This document shows, piece after piece, positions 19,382 to 28,118 of a stretch of DNA of 64,000 nucleotides. A model generated the notes under the pieces. The model made no database searches. It was not told the DNA's origin and worked only from the letters and a program-made list of their open reading frames with translations. A program made the translations under genes and the position numbers. Origin of the DNA: Cellvibrio sp. PSBB006 (GTDB lineage: Bacteria > Pseudomonadota > Gammaproteobacteria > Pseudomonadales > Cellvibrionaceae); assembly GCF_002162135.1 (NCBI RefSeq), contig NZ_CP021382.1:2354001-2418000 (forward strand), read 5' to 3'. Position 1 is the stretch's first letter, and every line of letters begins with the position of its first letter.

Positions 19382-19456
19382 CTACGGAAATAACCAAACT
19401 GAATAAGCGGTTCTTCAAAAAAGTTAACTTATTGAAAAATAAAGAAAAACCAACAT

Positions 19457-19472
19457 TGGCACAAGACCTGCT
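19457..19472 (+). promoter_or_regulatory. Sigma54 (-24/-12) promoter of the CrcZ-like RNA
   Basis: TGGCAC, five bases, then CTGCT. The invariant GG (19458-19459) and GC (19470-19471) are exactly 10 nt apart, as sigma54 requires. Transcription would start near 19482, right before the first CA-rich motif. Confidence 0.8.
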
Positions 19473-19481
19473 CTATACGCA

Positions 19482-19840
19482 GCCATAACAACAACAAACA
19501 ATAAGAAAAAAAGCGACAAACTAATAACAACAACAAACAATAAGAAACTGAAAATTTTTAATAAAAACAACAAACAATAAGAAACTGAAGCTAGATAATA
19601 AAAACAACAAATAATAAAAACAGAGATATTACTAATAACAACAAGACTAATTAGATAAAACCAGCGCTAGAAGACAAGAAATATAACAAGACACAATAAA
19701 GCGGAAATACTGACTAGGCACAGGATGGGATAGCAAGCGAAGTTGGAAATGGGCACGGAAGCACCCCATTTGAATGCCACTGGCACCTTTGTCGTGCTGC
19801 CCTCCAAACGGGAAATCGAAAGATTTCCCGTTTTGCTTTA
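19482..19840 (+). ncRNA. crcZ: CrcZ-like small RNA (Hfq/Crc sponge)
   Basis: A non-coding RNA of about 359 nt. Five A-rich CA motifs of the type that binds Hfq/Crc (core AACAACAA) occur at about 19487-19505, 19523-19547, 19563-19582, 19600-19617 and 19634-19645. Three of them share the longer core AACAACAAACAATAAG. A perfect intrinsic terminator ends it. In Pseudomonas, CrcZ lies between cbrB and pcnB, is driven by CbrB/sigma54, and titrates Hfq/Crc to relieve catabolite repression. Position, promoter, size (Pseudomonas CrcZ/CrcY are ~360-410 nt) and motif content all agree here. The start is inferred from the promoter, the end from the hairpin. Confidence 0.88.
19806..19840 (+). terminator. 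Intrinsic terminator of the CrcZ-like RNA
   Basis: A perfect 12-bp stem (AAACGGGAAATC paired with GATTTCCCGTTT) closed by a GAAA tetraloop, followed by TTGCTTTATT. This is a strong Rho-independent terminator on the plus strand. Confidence 0.9.
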
Positions 19841-20079
19841 TTGGATTTCCTAAACCCCGCTTCAAAAATAGATTCCAAATTACTAGCTGTCTGTTGTATC
19901 CGTGGCACATGCTCCATCACATGACATTTATTCAGGATTAAGATTTCTTCCTCTTTTTTTAAACAAATAAAAGAAATGTAAACCCCCTTCCCCCTACCCA
20001 AGCCACCATGCGAACGTAAGCCACTCTTCTGGCGCTACAGCAACCCAAGCCGGCTTAACCAGACGCAGGACAGTCCTCT

Positions 20080-21141
20080 ATGGCCACCAGTTTCTACCAT
20101 GCACTGAGCCAATGGTTTCCGCTGAAACACGAGCACCGCTGGGTGTTGGGAGCGGTTATTCGCACCCGTGGCTCCGTTTATCGCAAGAGCGGCGCCTTGA
20201 TGTTGCTATCTGACGCCGGTCATCAGTTGGGACTATTGAGCGGCGGTTGCCTTGAAGGCGATTTGTTACTGCAAGCGCGTAAGGTTATTGCGCTGGGTAA
20301 AAGCCGACGGGTTACCTACGATGCCACCGATGAAGGCAGCCTGGCCTGGCGTCTTGGTATTGGCTGCGGCGGTGCAGCGGAAATCCTCCTCCACCCCTGT
20401 CATGCCTACAATCAATTCCTGGCGCTGGATCAGGTATTCGAACAATTGCAGACACAACAGGCGTGCCGTTATCAGCTGGCCGTCGATCAGGATTCCGCTG
20501 TCGTTACCACCTGTCCCAAGGCTTTTCACCAACGCCAGGCTGGCAAGATCATCAACGGTAACGACGGCGACCATCTGGTCACCCTGATTAACCCTTTACC
20601 CCATTTGTTGATTCTTGGCAGCGGCGTTGACATGGTTCCCCTATGTAATCTTGCCCTCGCGATGGGCTGGCGGGTGACACTGGCCGACCAACGTCTGTCG
20701 CAACAGCGCCGCGACAGTTTTCCCTCTGGCGTTGAACTGTTACAGACGAGTGCTACCGACCTCGATACAGCCTTGCTGCAGCAAATTGACGGCGTGATCG
20801 TCGCTCACCACAACGTGGTACTGGACGCAGCGGCCCTGCAAGGGTTGCGCAACAGCGGGGCAAGCTACATTGGACTGCTCGGACCTGCCCAACGCAAACG
20901 CGAAGTACTCGCTGCTGCGGGACTCAGTGAGCACCAACTTCCCGTGCCGATTGCGGGCCCTATGGGTTTGGCCCTGGGCGGCGACTTACCGGAAAGCATT
21001 GCGCTCTCCGTGCTCGCCGAATGCCATGCCGTTATCCACGGCAGTAATGCGACAGCATTAAGTGAGGCTTACGCCCTCGACTCAGCCCAGGAAATCAATG
21101 GGCCACGCCCGAACCTTGGCACCTTTAACGCAGCAGGTTAA
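20080..21141 (+). CDS. XdhC/CoxI family molybdenum-enzyme maturation protein
   Basis: A 353-residue XdhC-family protein. The N-terminal XdhC/CoxI domain shows VLGAVIRTRGSVYRKSGALM and LSGGCLEGDL. The C-terminal part is a Rossmann-type domain (LLILGSGVDMVPLCNLA, then VTLADQR). These chaperones bind and sulfurate the molybdenum cofactor before insertion into xanthine dehydrogenase-type enzymes. It starts a four-gene operon; mocA follows after 2 nt. The start has an AGGAC box 8 nt upstream. The operon interrupts the cbrB-crcZ-pcnB order known from Pseudomonas, so it is probably an insertion relative to that lineage. Confidence 0.9.
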   Translation: MATSFYHALSQWFPLKHEHRWVLGAVIRTRGSVYRKSGALMLLSDAGHQLGLLSGGCLEGDLLLQARKVIALGKSRRVTYDATDEGSLAWRLGIGCGGAAEILLHPCHAYNQFLALDQVFEQLQTQQACRYQLAVDQDSAVVTTCPKAFHQRQAGKIINGNDGDHLVTLINPLPHLLILGSGVDMVPLCNLALAMGWRVTLADQRLSQQRRDSFPSGVELLQTSATDLDTALLQQIDGVIVAHHNVVLDAAALQGLRNSGASYIGLLGPAQRKREVLAAAGLSEHQLPVPIAGPMGLALGGDLPESIALSVLAECHAVIHGSNATALSEAYALDSAQEINGPRPNLGTFNAAG

Positions 21142-21143
21142 CC

Positions 21144-21722
21144 ATGAAGCTGGACGGCTTGATTCTGGCGGCGGGCAGTTCTTCACGCTTCGGCAGCTGC
21201 AAACTATTGGCCGACTGGCAGGGAGCCCCGGTGTTAGACCGGATAATTGATGCTGCCAGCCGTTTGCCGCTGAATCGGGTGGCGATGGTGACCGGCGCCT
21301 ATCACCGGGATATCGCTGCCCACATTAGCGACTCAGCGATCACATTAAGTTATTGCGCAAACTGGCACAAAGGGATGGGCAGTTCCCTGGCCTATGGCGT
21401 AAGCCAGTTAACTCCTGAGAACGCCGTACTGGTTCTACTGGGCGACCAACCACTGATCGACATTGATGACTTACAACAACTATTAACAACCTGGAAAGCC
21501 AACCCCCACAAAGTTACCTGCGCCGCCTTTGCCGGCACGCGCGGGGTACCGGCCATCTTTCCGGCAACAGCCAAACCCTGGCTGCTGCAGCTGAGCGGTG
21601 ACCGGGGCGCCAAGGGCTTATTGAACGGCAATGACGTAACCGCCGTTCCTATGCCCAACGCGGCTTTTGATGTGGATACCCGATCCGATCTCCTTCACGT
21701 AAAAACAGGGATAACACCATGA
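21144..21722 (+). CDS. MocA-type molybdenum cofactor nucleotidyltransferase
   Basis: A 192-residue NTP-transferase of the MobA/MocA group. The nucleotide-binding signature is [20 protein letters not shown] at the N-terminus, and the metal-site motif is [12 protein letters not shown]. MocA makes the cytosine dinucleotide form of Mo cofactor used by xanthine dehydrogenase-family enzymes, which fits the downstream genes. A purinyl or isoquinoline-type substrate cannot be inferred from this gene. It overlaps the next gene by 4 nt (ATGA). Confidence 0.87.
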   Translation: MKLDGLILAAGSSSRFGSCKLLADWQGAPVLDRIIDAASRLPLNRVAMVTGAYHRDIAAHISDSAITLSYCANWHKGMGSSLAYGVSQLTPENAVLVLLGDQPLIDIDDLQQLLTTWKANPHKVTCAAFAGTRGVPAIFPATAKPWLLQLSGDRGAKGLLNGNDVTAVPMPNAAFDVDTRSDLLHVKTGITP

Positions 21723-22183
21723 TTTCACTCAAGATAAATGGTAAGCAGCAGTCGCTGGATCTCGCGCCGGATACGCCGTTGCTGTGGGCGTTGCGCGATG
21801 AACTCAAACTGACCGGCACCAAGTTCGGCTGTGGTGTCGCCCAGTGCGGCGCCTGCACCGTCCACTTCAACGGCACGGCAGTGCGCTCGTGCAGCATTCC
21901 ACTGTCAGCGGCCAGCGGTGCTGATGTCCGCACTATTGAAGGCCTGCAATCGCCTACCGCCAAGGTGGTACAAGACGCCTGGCGCAAGCTGGATGTGGTG
22001 CAGTGTGGTTACTGCCAATCCGGGCAGATCATGTCTGCGGTAGCCCTGCTGGAAAATAATCCCAAGCCCAACGATGACCAGATTGACAGCGCCATGCAAG
22101 GCAACCTGTGTCGTTGTGCGACTTACCAGCGTATCCGTACCGCCATCCATGAAGCGGCGGATGAACTAGGGAGGAAAGCCTGA
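21719..22183 (+). CDS. Mo-hydroxylase small subunit, two [2Fe-2S] clusters (IorA-like)
   Basis: A 154-residue electron-transfer subunit. The ferredoxin-type cluster ligands are in [17 protein letters not shown] with a further Cys in VRSCSIP. The second cluster ligands are in [12 protein letters not shown] and [10 protein letters not shown]. Size and order match small subunits of isoquinoline 1-oxidoreductase or aldehyde dehydrogenase of the xanthine oxidase family. No FAD-subunit gene is present, so electrons probably go to a cytochrome or another carrier rather than to NAD. Its stop overlaps the start of the large subunit. Confidence 0.93.
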   Translation: MISLKINGKQQSLDLAPDTPLLWALRDELKLTGTKFGCGVAQCGACTVHFNGTAVRSCSIPLSAASGADVRTIEGLQSPTAKVVQDAWRKLDVVQCGYCQSGQIMSAVALLENNPKPNDDQIDSAMQGNLCRCATYQRIRTAIHEAADELGRKA

Positions 22184-24384
22184 TGCACTTCCTACAACAA
22201 CATGCGCAGGCACAAGCGCCGCGCAACCTCAGCGAGCAACCGCTAAGCCGACGCTTTTTCCTGAAATCTGTTACCGCCGGGAGCGGCTTGATACTCGGTT
22301 GTGGCGCCTTACCCGGCCTGACACTCAATGCTTCAGCCGCCGAGGCGGCCATTTCCACCAATGAGCTGGTGTTCAACGCCTTCCTTACCATCACGCCGGA
22401 CAACCGCGTGACCGTTGTCGTCAAACATCTGGATATGGGCCAGGGCGTCAGTACTGGCCTGACCACACTGGTGGCCGAAGAACTGGATGCAAGTTGGGAG
22501 CAGATGGATTGGGAATCCGCACCCGCCGACTCCAGCCGTTACAACAACCTGTTCTGGGGCCCCGCCCAAGGCACCGGCGGCTCAACCGCCATCGCCAATT
22601 CCTGGGAGCAGCTGCGCAAGGCCGGTGCGGCTGCCCGCGCCATGTTGGTAGAAGCGGCGGCCAAACAATGGGAAGTACCCGTAAAAGACATCAAGGTCAA
22701 AGACGGCATCATCTCCCACGGCAACAAGACGGCCACCTTCGGCGAATTGGCCGGTAAGGCAGCGGCGCTGCCGGTGCCCCAGTCCCCCACACTAAAAGAT
22801 CCCAAAGATTTCCGGCTGATCGGCAAAACCATTCCACGCAAAGACAGCCCGGAAAAAACCGACGGCACGGCGATTTATACCCAGGACATCCAGTTACCGG
22901 GCATGTTGACGGCTGTGGTGCTTTATCCACCGAAGATGTTCGGCAAACTGAAAAAAGTCGATGCAACCAAGGCCAAAGCCGTACCCGGCGTGGTTGATGT
23001 GGTGGAAATCCCGCGCGGCGTCGCGGTGGTGGCAGACGGCTTCTGGCCCGCCCAAAAAGCGCGTCAATTGCTGCAAGCGGAATGGGACCTGTCGGCCTGC
23101 GAAACCCGCAGCAGCGATGAACTCTTTACCCAATTCACCGAAACCGCGCGCAAACCTGGCACCTCGGTCAAAGCCCAGGGTGACGCAGCCGCAGCACTGG
23201 CCAAGGCCGAGAATGTCATCGAGACCGAATATCACCTGCCCTACTTGGCCCACACACCTATCGAACCCTTGAACTGTGTGGTGAAGGTCGACAAAACCGC
23301 CTGCGAACTCTGGTACGCCTGCCAGATGCAGACCAACGACCAACACGAAGTCGCCAAAGCCACCGGCCTTAAACCGGAGCAAGTAAGGATTCACACACTC
23401 TACGCCGGCGGCAGCTTCGGCCGGCGCGCGGCACCTAACGACTATGTGATGGACGCCGTGGCCATCGCCAAACAGGTTCCCGGGCGCCCGGTGAAGATGG
23501 TATGGGCACGCGAAGATGACATTCACAACGGCAAATTCCGCCCCATGGCCGTCCATCGCGTGCGCGGTGCCGTGTCGCCGGAAGGCAAGTTGATGGCGTG
23601 GGAGCATCACGCCGTTGCCCAGCCGATTCTGCGCGGCTCGCCGTTTGAGGCGTTTATCCAGGGACCTATCGACGGTACATTGATTGAGGGCATTGCGGAT
23701 ATGCCCTATGCCATCCCCAACTTGTCCGTGCAGGCCACCGAGATGAAAGCCGCTATCTCAACACTCTGGTGGCGTTCCGTCGGTCATTCCGGCCATGCGT
23801 TTATCGTGGAGGGTTTCATCGACCAGTTGGCCAAGGCAGCAGGCAAAGATCCCCTGGTGTTCCGCCGGGAGATGCTGAAAGAGCATCCCCGTTTCCTCGG
23901 CGCACTCAACCTGGCCGCACAACAGGCCGGATGGGATAAACCGCTGCCCAAAGGGCGCGGACGCGGTATCGCCGTGCACAAGGCCATGGGTTCATGGTGT
24001 GCCCAGGTGGCGGAAGTCACCGTTGCTGACGACGGCAGTTTCAGTGTGGATCGTGTGGTCTGCGCCATTGATTGCGGCATTGCGGTCAATCCCGACGTGA
24101 TCCGCGCACAAATGGAAGGCAGCATCGGCTTTGGCCTGAGCGCGGCTCTGGCCGAGGAAATTACCCTGGACAAGGGCAAGATTGTGCAGACCAATTTCCA
24201 CAACTACACACTGATGCGGATTCCGCAAATGCCCAGGGTGGAAGTGCATATCGTGCCCTCGGCAGAACCGCCCTCGGGCGTGGGTGAACCGGGTGTGCCA
24301 CCGGTTGCGGGAGCCTTGGCCAATGCCTTGTATGCCGCAACAGGTAAGCCGATCACGCGTTTGCCGATTGGTGCGCGGGTTTAG
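22183..24384 (+). CDS. Mo-hydroxylase large subunit, Tat-exported (IorB-like)
   Basis: A 733-residue molybdopterin-binding subunit of the xanthine oxidase family. A twin-arginine motif (LSRRFFLKS) followed by a hydrophobic stretch lies at residues ~22-52, so the mature enzyme is probably periplasmic; the small subunit would travel with it. The catalytic domain begins near residue 60 (NELVFNAFLTITPDN), with the GQGVSTGL and GGSFGRRA loops of the Mo site and GVGEPGVPPVAGALANA near the C-terminus, including the conserved glutamate. The family oxidises aldehydes or N-heterocycles; the exact substrate is unknown. Start and stop positions are clear. Confidence 0.93.
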   Translation: MHFLQQHAQAQAPRNLSEQPLSRRFFLKSVTAGSGLILGCGALPGLTLNASAAEAAISTNELVFNAFLTITPDNRVTVVVKHLDMGQGVSTGLTTLVAEELDASWEQMDWESAPADSSRYNNLFWGPAQGTGGSTAIANSWEQLRKAGAAARAMLVEAAAKQWEVPVKDIKVKDGIISHGNKTATFGELAGKAAALPVPQSPTLKDPKDFRLIGKTIPRKDSPEKTDGTAIYTQDIQLPGMLTAVVLYPPKMFGKLKKVDATKAKAVPGVVDVVEIPRGVAVVADGFWPAQKARQLLQAEWDLSACETRSSDELFTQFTETARKPGTSVKAQGDAAAALAKAENVIETEYHLPYLAHTPIEPLNCVVKVDKTACELWYACQMQTNDQHEVAKATGLKPEQVRIHTLYAGGSFGRRAAPNDYVMDAVAIAKQVPGRPVKMVWAREDDIHNGKFRPMAVHRVRGAVSPEGKLMAWEHHAVAQPILRGSPFEAFIQGPIDGTLIEGIADMPYAIPNLSVQATEMKAAISTLWWRSVGHSGHAFIVEGFIDQLAKAAGKDPLVFRREMLKEHPRFLGALNLAAQQAGWDKPLPKGRGRGIAVHKAMGSWCAQVAEVTVADDGSFSVDRVVCAIDCGIAVNPDVIRAQMEGSIGFGLSAALAEEITLDKGKIVQTNFHNYTLMRIPQMPRVEVHIVPSAEPPSGVGEPGVPPVAGALANALYAATGKPITRLPIGARV

Positions 24385-24394
24385 CCGGTGTTGA

Positions 24395-24422
24395 TGTCGG
24401 ATTACGCTGCGCTAATCCGACA
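24395..24422. repeat. REP-like palindrome, copy 1
   Basis: TGTCGGATTA, CGCTGCGC, TAATCCGACA: perfect 10-bp arms, 10 nt after the iorB-like stop. Short GCGC-loop form of the family found at seven other places in the window. Confidence 0.9.
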
Positions 24423-24617
24423 ACAAACAGGTGAATTTAACCACCGTCATTCGCCGCCACCGTCACACCCTTAATTTCCCCGTTTCCCGCGCCCGTGCTA
24501 AACTCCCGCGCATCTATAAGCAAGGGCGCTGGATCAACCATCCTCGAAGGCTATCCCTAAAGGAAATGTCCCATACGACACTTCAAGCCAGCACCCGCGA
24601 ATTCACTTCATGTAGCT

Positions 24618-25988
24618 GTGCCTATGCTTAAACGCTTGTTAAATTATCTTGCTCCCAAGGGCAAATCCACCCATCCCTCCCTGCTCATTATTCCCCGAGA
24701 TCAGCATAATATTTCGCGCAAAAACGTCAGCCAGGCGGCGTTGCGGATCATGCGTCAATTACAGGAATCCGGCTTCAATGCCTTCCTCGTCGGCGGCGGT
24801 GTACGGGATTTACTGCTGGGCGGGCATCCGAAGGATTTCGACGTAGCTACCGATGCCAAGCCAGAAGAGATCAAACGTGTCTTTCGCGGTGCGCGGATCA
24901 TCGGCCGTCGCTTTCAGATTGTGCATGTGCGCATCGGGCGGGAAATTATTGAAGTCACCACCTTCCGCGGTCATCACGATGAAGCCCGCTCGGAAGATGG
25001 CATGTTGCTGCGCGACAACGTCTACGGCACCATAGAAACCGACGCCGTGCGCCGCGACTTTACGGTTAACGCGCTCTATTACAACGCCAAAGACTTTGCG
25101 GTCTATGACTACACTGGCGGCCTGGAAGATCTCAAGCAACGCCAGTTGCGTATCATCGGCGACCCGGTGACCCGCTATAAAGAAGATCCGGTACGCATGC
25201 TGCGCGCGGTGCGCTTTGCAGCCAAGCTGGGCTTCAGTATCGAACCCAAAACTGCAGACCCGATCTATGAGCTGGGCTCACTGTTGCGCAATATTCCCTC
25301 CGCGCGTTTGTTTGAAGAAGTCCTCAAGTTATTCATGGGCGGCTCAGCAACCGCCACCTTCGAGCTCATGCGCGATTATCGGTTACTTGCTTACCTCTTT
25401 CCCGGCACCGAAGCCGCGTTGGCAGCCGGCGACCCCATTGGTGCGGCGCTGATCGAACAGACCATGGTCAACACCGACAAGCGGGTACGCAGTGACAAAA
25501 CCGTAACACCTGCTTTTATCTACGCTGCGTTGCTATGGCCAGCCCTGCAAGCGGAACTGCGCCGTCTGGTGAAGCATATGCCCCCCACCCAGGCCTACTT
25601 GCAAGCCGCGCAAACGGTTATCAGCCAGCAGTTGGGTCACACCTCGTTACCGAAACGTTTCCTGCTGCCCATGCGCGAAATCTGGGATTTGCAGTACCGT
25701 TTGCCCCAACGCCAGGGCATGCGCGCCTTACGCCTGTTGGATCACCCACGTTTCCGCGCGGCCTATGATTTCCTGTTGATGCGCGAAGCGGCGGGCGAGC
25801 AGCTTGATGGGCTCGGCACCTGGTGGACCCGCTTCCAAGGTGCTAGCGACGACGAACGCGAAAACATGGTGAAAGATCTGGGCAAACAGGCGGGCGGAAA
25901 GGGCAAACCCAGACCCCGTCGGCGCGCGCCGCGCAAACCGCGCACCGAAGGCGGCGATGCAAATCCGCCCAGCACAACCAACGATTGA
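24618..25988 (+). CDS. pcnB: Poly(A) polymerase I
   Basis: A 456-residue class II nucleotidyltransferase that adds 3' poly(A) tails to RNA and promotes decay. The catalytic head has FLVGGGVRDLLLG and the metal-binding DxD in HPKDFDVATDA. The neck region has RRDFTVNALYYN and YKEDPVRMLRAVRFAAKLGF. The C-terminus is strongly basic (KGKPRPRRRAPRKPR), as in E. coli PcnB. The listed start is GTG 24618; ATG 24624 (MLKRLLNYL) is equally plausible. folK overlaps its stop, as in Pseudomonas. Confidence 0.95.
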   Translation: MPMLKRLLNYLAPKGKSTHPSLLIIPRDQHNISRKNVSQAALRIMRQLQESGFNAFLVGGGVRDLLLGGHPKDFDVATDAKPEEIKRVFRGARIIGRRFQIVHVRIGREIIEVTTFRGHHDEARSEDGMLLRDNVYGTIETDAVRRDFTVNALYYNAKDFAVYDYTGGLEDLKQRQLRIIGDPVTRYKEDPVRMLRAVRFAAKLGFSIEPKTADPIYELGSLLRNIPSARLFEEVLKLFMGGSATATFELMRDYRLLAYLFPGTEAALAAGDPIGAALIEQTMVNTDKRVRSDKTVTPAFIYAALLWPALQAELRRLVKHMPPTQAYLQAAQTVISQQLGHTSLPKRFLLPMREIWDLQYRLPQRQGMRALRLLDHPRFRAAYDFLLMREAAGEQLDGLGTWWTRFQGASDDERENMVKDLGKQAGGKGKPRPRRRAPRKPRTEGGDANPPSTTND

Positions 25989-26488
25989 TGATGAGCCGCG
26001 TTACCCCCGCCATCACGGCATTTATCGGCTTGGGCAGCAACCTTGAAAATCCGCGCGCCCAGGTTGAGCAGGCACTTGCTGAACTGGCGCAACTCCCCGA
26101 TACCCGTCTCACCGGCCAATCGCCGCTGTACCAAAGCAGAGCGGTTGGACCGGGTGAGCAACCGGATTACATCAATGCCGTGGCGCGGATCATCACCCAT
26201 CTCGAACCCCTGGCCTTGCTGGACCAATTACAAGCCGTGGAGCAGGCCCACCAGCGGGTCCGCCTGGAGCGTTGGGGACCGCGCACCCTGGATCTCGACT
26301 TGCTGCTGTACGACGGCCAGGTAATTGACCACCCGCGCCTGCAAGTACCCCACCCCTACCTGGCCCAGCGCAGCTTTGTGCTCTACCCGCTCGCCGCCAT
26401 TGATCCGCAATTAGTGTTACCCTGCGGCACTCGTCTTGCGGCATTATTAGCGCAGACACCCGCCGATGGCTTGCGGGTTATTAACTGA
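25988..26488 (+). CDS. folK: HPPK, 6-hydroxymethyl-7,8-dihydropterin pyrophosphokinase
   Basis: A protein of about 166 residues that transfers pyrophosphate from ATP to hydroxymethyl-dihydropterin in folate synthesis. The family motifs are FIGLGSNLENP at the N-terminus, the catalytic loop segment RWGPRTLDLDLLLYDG, and HPRLQVPHPYLAQRSFVLYPL. I take the ATG at 25988, which overlaps the pcnB stop (TGATG); a second ATG follows at 25991. Confidence 0.95.
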   Translation: MMSRVTPAITAFIGLGSNLENPRAQVEQALAELAQLPDTRLTGQSPLYQSRAVGPGEQPDYINAVARIITHLEPLALLDQLQAVEQAHQRVRLERWGPRTLDLDLLLYDGQVIDHPRLQVPHPYLAQRSFVLYPLAAIDPQLVLPCGTRLAALLAQTPADGLRVIN

Positions 26489-26525
26489 TCAGGATTTTCC
26501 GCCATAACAAATACAGGAGCAGTCA

Positions 26526-27209
26526 GTGGAAGCCGTATTTGATGAGTTACACCTGGATTTAACCAATGTGCAATTGCCGCGTTACATCGCGGTGGAAGGT
26601 TGCATCGGCGTGGGCAAAACCACGCTCGCCAAAAATATTGCACGCCTGTTTAATTACGACGTGCTGCTTGAACAACCGGAAGAAAACCCCTTCCTCGCCC
26701 GGTTTTACCAGAACCCGAAAACCGCCGCCCTGCCCACGCAATTATTCTTTTTATTTCAACGCGCCAATCAATTGGAGTCATTGCGCCAGGCGGATATTTT
26801 TGAACCGGTACGTGTCGCCGATTTTTTAATTGAAAAAGATCAACTCTTTGCCCAGGTCACGCTGGATGACGACGAGTTAAATATTTATCAACAGGTATAT
26901 GACCGCCTGACGATCAATGCACCGCGACCGGATCTGGTGATTTATCTGCAAGCCCCTTTGGATGTATTGGTAGATCGCATTCGCCAACGCGGCGTCGCCA
27001 TTGAACAACAGATCAGCACGGATTATTTAAAGGCGCTGAACGACGCCTACACGCATTTTTTTCATTATTACGATGGCGCCCCCTTATTAATTGTGAACGC
27101 AAAAGATTTAAACCTGGCGAGCAACCGCGATCATTTCAAGCAGCTGGTTGAATACGTGTTGACCATCAAAAGCGGCCGCCACTATTACAACCCGACACCC
27201 GCGCTGTGA
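26526..27209 (+). CDS. Deoxynucleoside kinase family protein
   Basis: A 227-residue dNK/dGK-type kinase. The P-loop is VEGCIGVGKTTLA (near residues 23-35). The substrate-pocket motif follows (LEQPEENPFLARFY), then FFLFQRANQL, the ADFLIEKD segment in the DRS/ERS position, and the LID arginines in DRIRQRGVAIEQ. It should phosphorylate deoxynucleosides in salvage; base specificity is not predictable. The GTG start has an AGGAG box 6 nt upstream. It lies between folK and panB, a place where Pseudomonas has no such gene by my recollection. Confidence 0.88.
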   Translation: MEAVFDELHLDLTNVQLPRYIAVEGCIGVGKTTLAKNIARLFNYDVLLEQPEENPFLARFYQNPKTAALPTQLFFLFQRANQLESLRQADIFEPVRVADFLIEKDQLFAQVTLDDDELNIYQQVYDRLTINAPRPDLVIYLQAPLDVLVDRIRQRGVAIEQQISTDYLKALNDAYTHFFHYYDGAPLLIVNAKDLNLASNRDHFKQLVEYVLTIKSGRHYYNPTPAL

Positions 27210-27240
27210 ATTTCACACGCTGCTTCAAGAGAATACCCTT

Positions 27241-28068
27241 ATGCCCTACGGAACACCCACAACCGACAGCGCGCTGACCAAACCCGTCACCATCAACACG
27301 CTCTATAAATTAAAAAACAGTAACGAGAAATTTGTGGTGATTTCACTCTACGATGCGCACATGGCCGCCATGGCACAAAAGTGCGGCGTGGAAGTGGTGT
27401 TGATCGGCGATTCATTGGGCATGACGGTGCTGGGGTATGACAGCACCATCCCGGTGACCATGGAGCAGATGATTTACCACGTCGAAGCGGTCGCGCGCGG
27501 CAATAAAAAATCCCTCATCGTCGGCGACTTGCCGTTTATGACCTACGCCACACCCGACGATGCTCTGCGCAACTGCGCGCGCATCATGCAAGCCGGCGCA
27601 CACATGGTAAAACTCGAAGGGGGCGCCTGGCTGGCCGAGACAGTTTCCATGCTCGCCGAACGCGGCATTCCGGTATGCGCACACTTGGGATTAACGCCGC
27701 AGTCGGTGAACAAATTTGGCGGCTTCCGCGTGCAAGGCCGCTCTCAGGAAGACGCCGATAAAATTCTCGCCGACGCAAAATTATTAGCCGACGCCGGCGC
27801 TGATTTATTAGTACTTGAGTGCGTTCCCGCCGAGTTGGGCGCTGCCATTACCCGCAGCATCCCCATCCCCACCATCGGCATCGGCGCCGGCCGCGATACC
27901 GACGCGCAAGTCCTGGTGATCAACGACATCCTCGGACTGACTGAACAACCGCCCAAGTTTTCCAAAAACTTTTTACTGGAAGCGCGGGATATTCCCGGCG
28001 CGATGCAGAAGTATGTAGCGGATGTGAAAGCGGGCGTTTTTCCAGGCGACGACAATATCTTCAACTAA
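27241..28068 (+). CDS. panB: 3-methyl-2-oxobutanoate hydroxymethyltransferase
   Basis: A 275-residue ketopantoate hydroxymethyltransferase, the first step of pantothenate synthesis. It has LIGDSLGMTVLGYDST (metal and substrate site), GDLPFMTY, MVKLEGG, CAHLGLTPQSVNKFGGFRVQG and the catalytic-region motif TIGIGAGRDTDAQVLV. panC usually follows panB but does not here: the next feature is a REP-like repeat and then a chemoreceptor gene. Confidence 0.96.
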   Translation: MPYGTPTTDSALTKPVTINTLYKLKNSNEKFVVISLYDAHMAAMAQKCGVEVVLIGDSLGMTVLGYDSTIPVTMEQMIYHVEAVARGNKKSLIVGDLPFMTYATPDDALRNCARIMQAGAHMVKLEGGAWLAETVSMLAERGIPVCAHLGLTPQSVNKFGGFRVQGRSQEDADKILADAKLLADAGADLLVLECVPAELGAAITRSIPIPTIGIGAGRDTDAQVLVINDILGLTEQPPKFSKNFLLEARDIPGAMQKYVADVKAGVFPGDDNIFN

Positions 28069-28076
28069 ACCCAAAC

Positions 28077-28118
28077 GTAGGTCGGATTAGAGGCGGCCCA
28101 CCGCCTCGTAATCCGACA
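28077..28118. repeat. REP-like palindrome, copy 2 (long form)
   Basis: GTAGGTCGGATTAGAGGCGG, CCCA, then CCGCCTCGTAATCCGACA. This copy has a longer GC-rich stem (GAGGCGG/CCGCCTC) than the short form, 9 nt after panB. Confidence 0.9.

Noticed and set aside
19647..20001. Minus-strand ORFs of 87 and 95 codons downstream of cbrB
   Set aside because: They run antisense through the CrcZ-like RNA and its terminator, with no family resemblance.
24431..24631. 66-codon plus-strand ORF before pcnB
   Set aside because: Starts with GTG, no recognised family, and overlaps the pcnB start in another frame; more likely pcnB leader.
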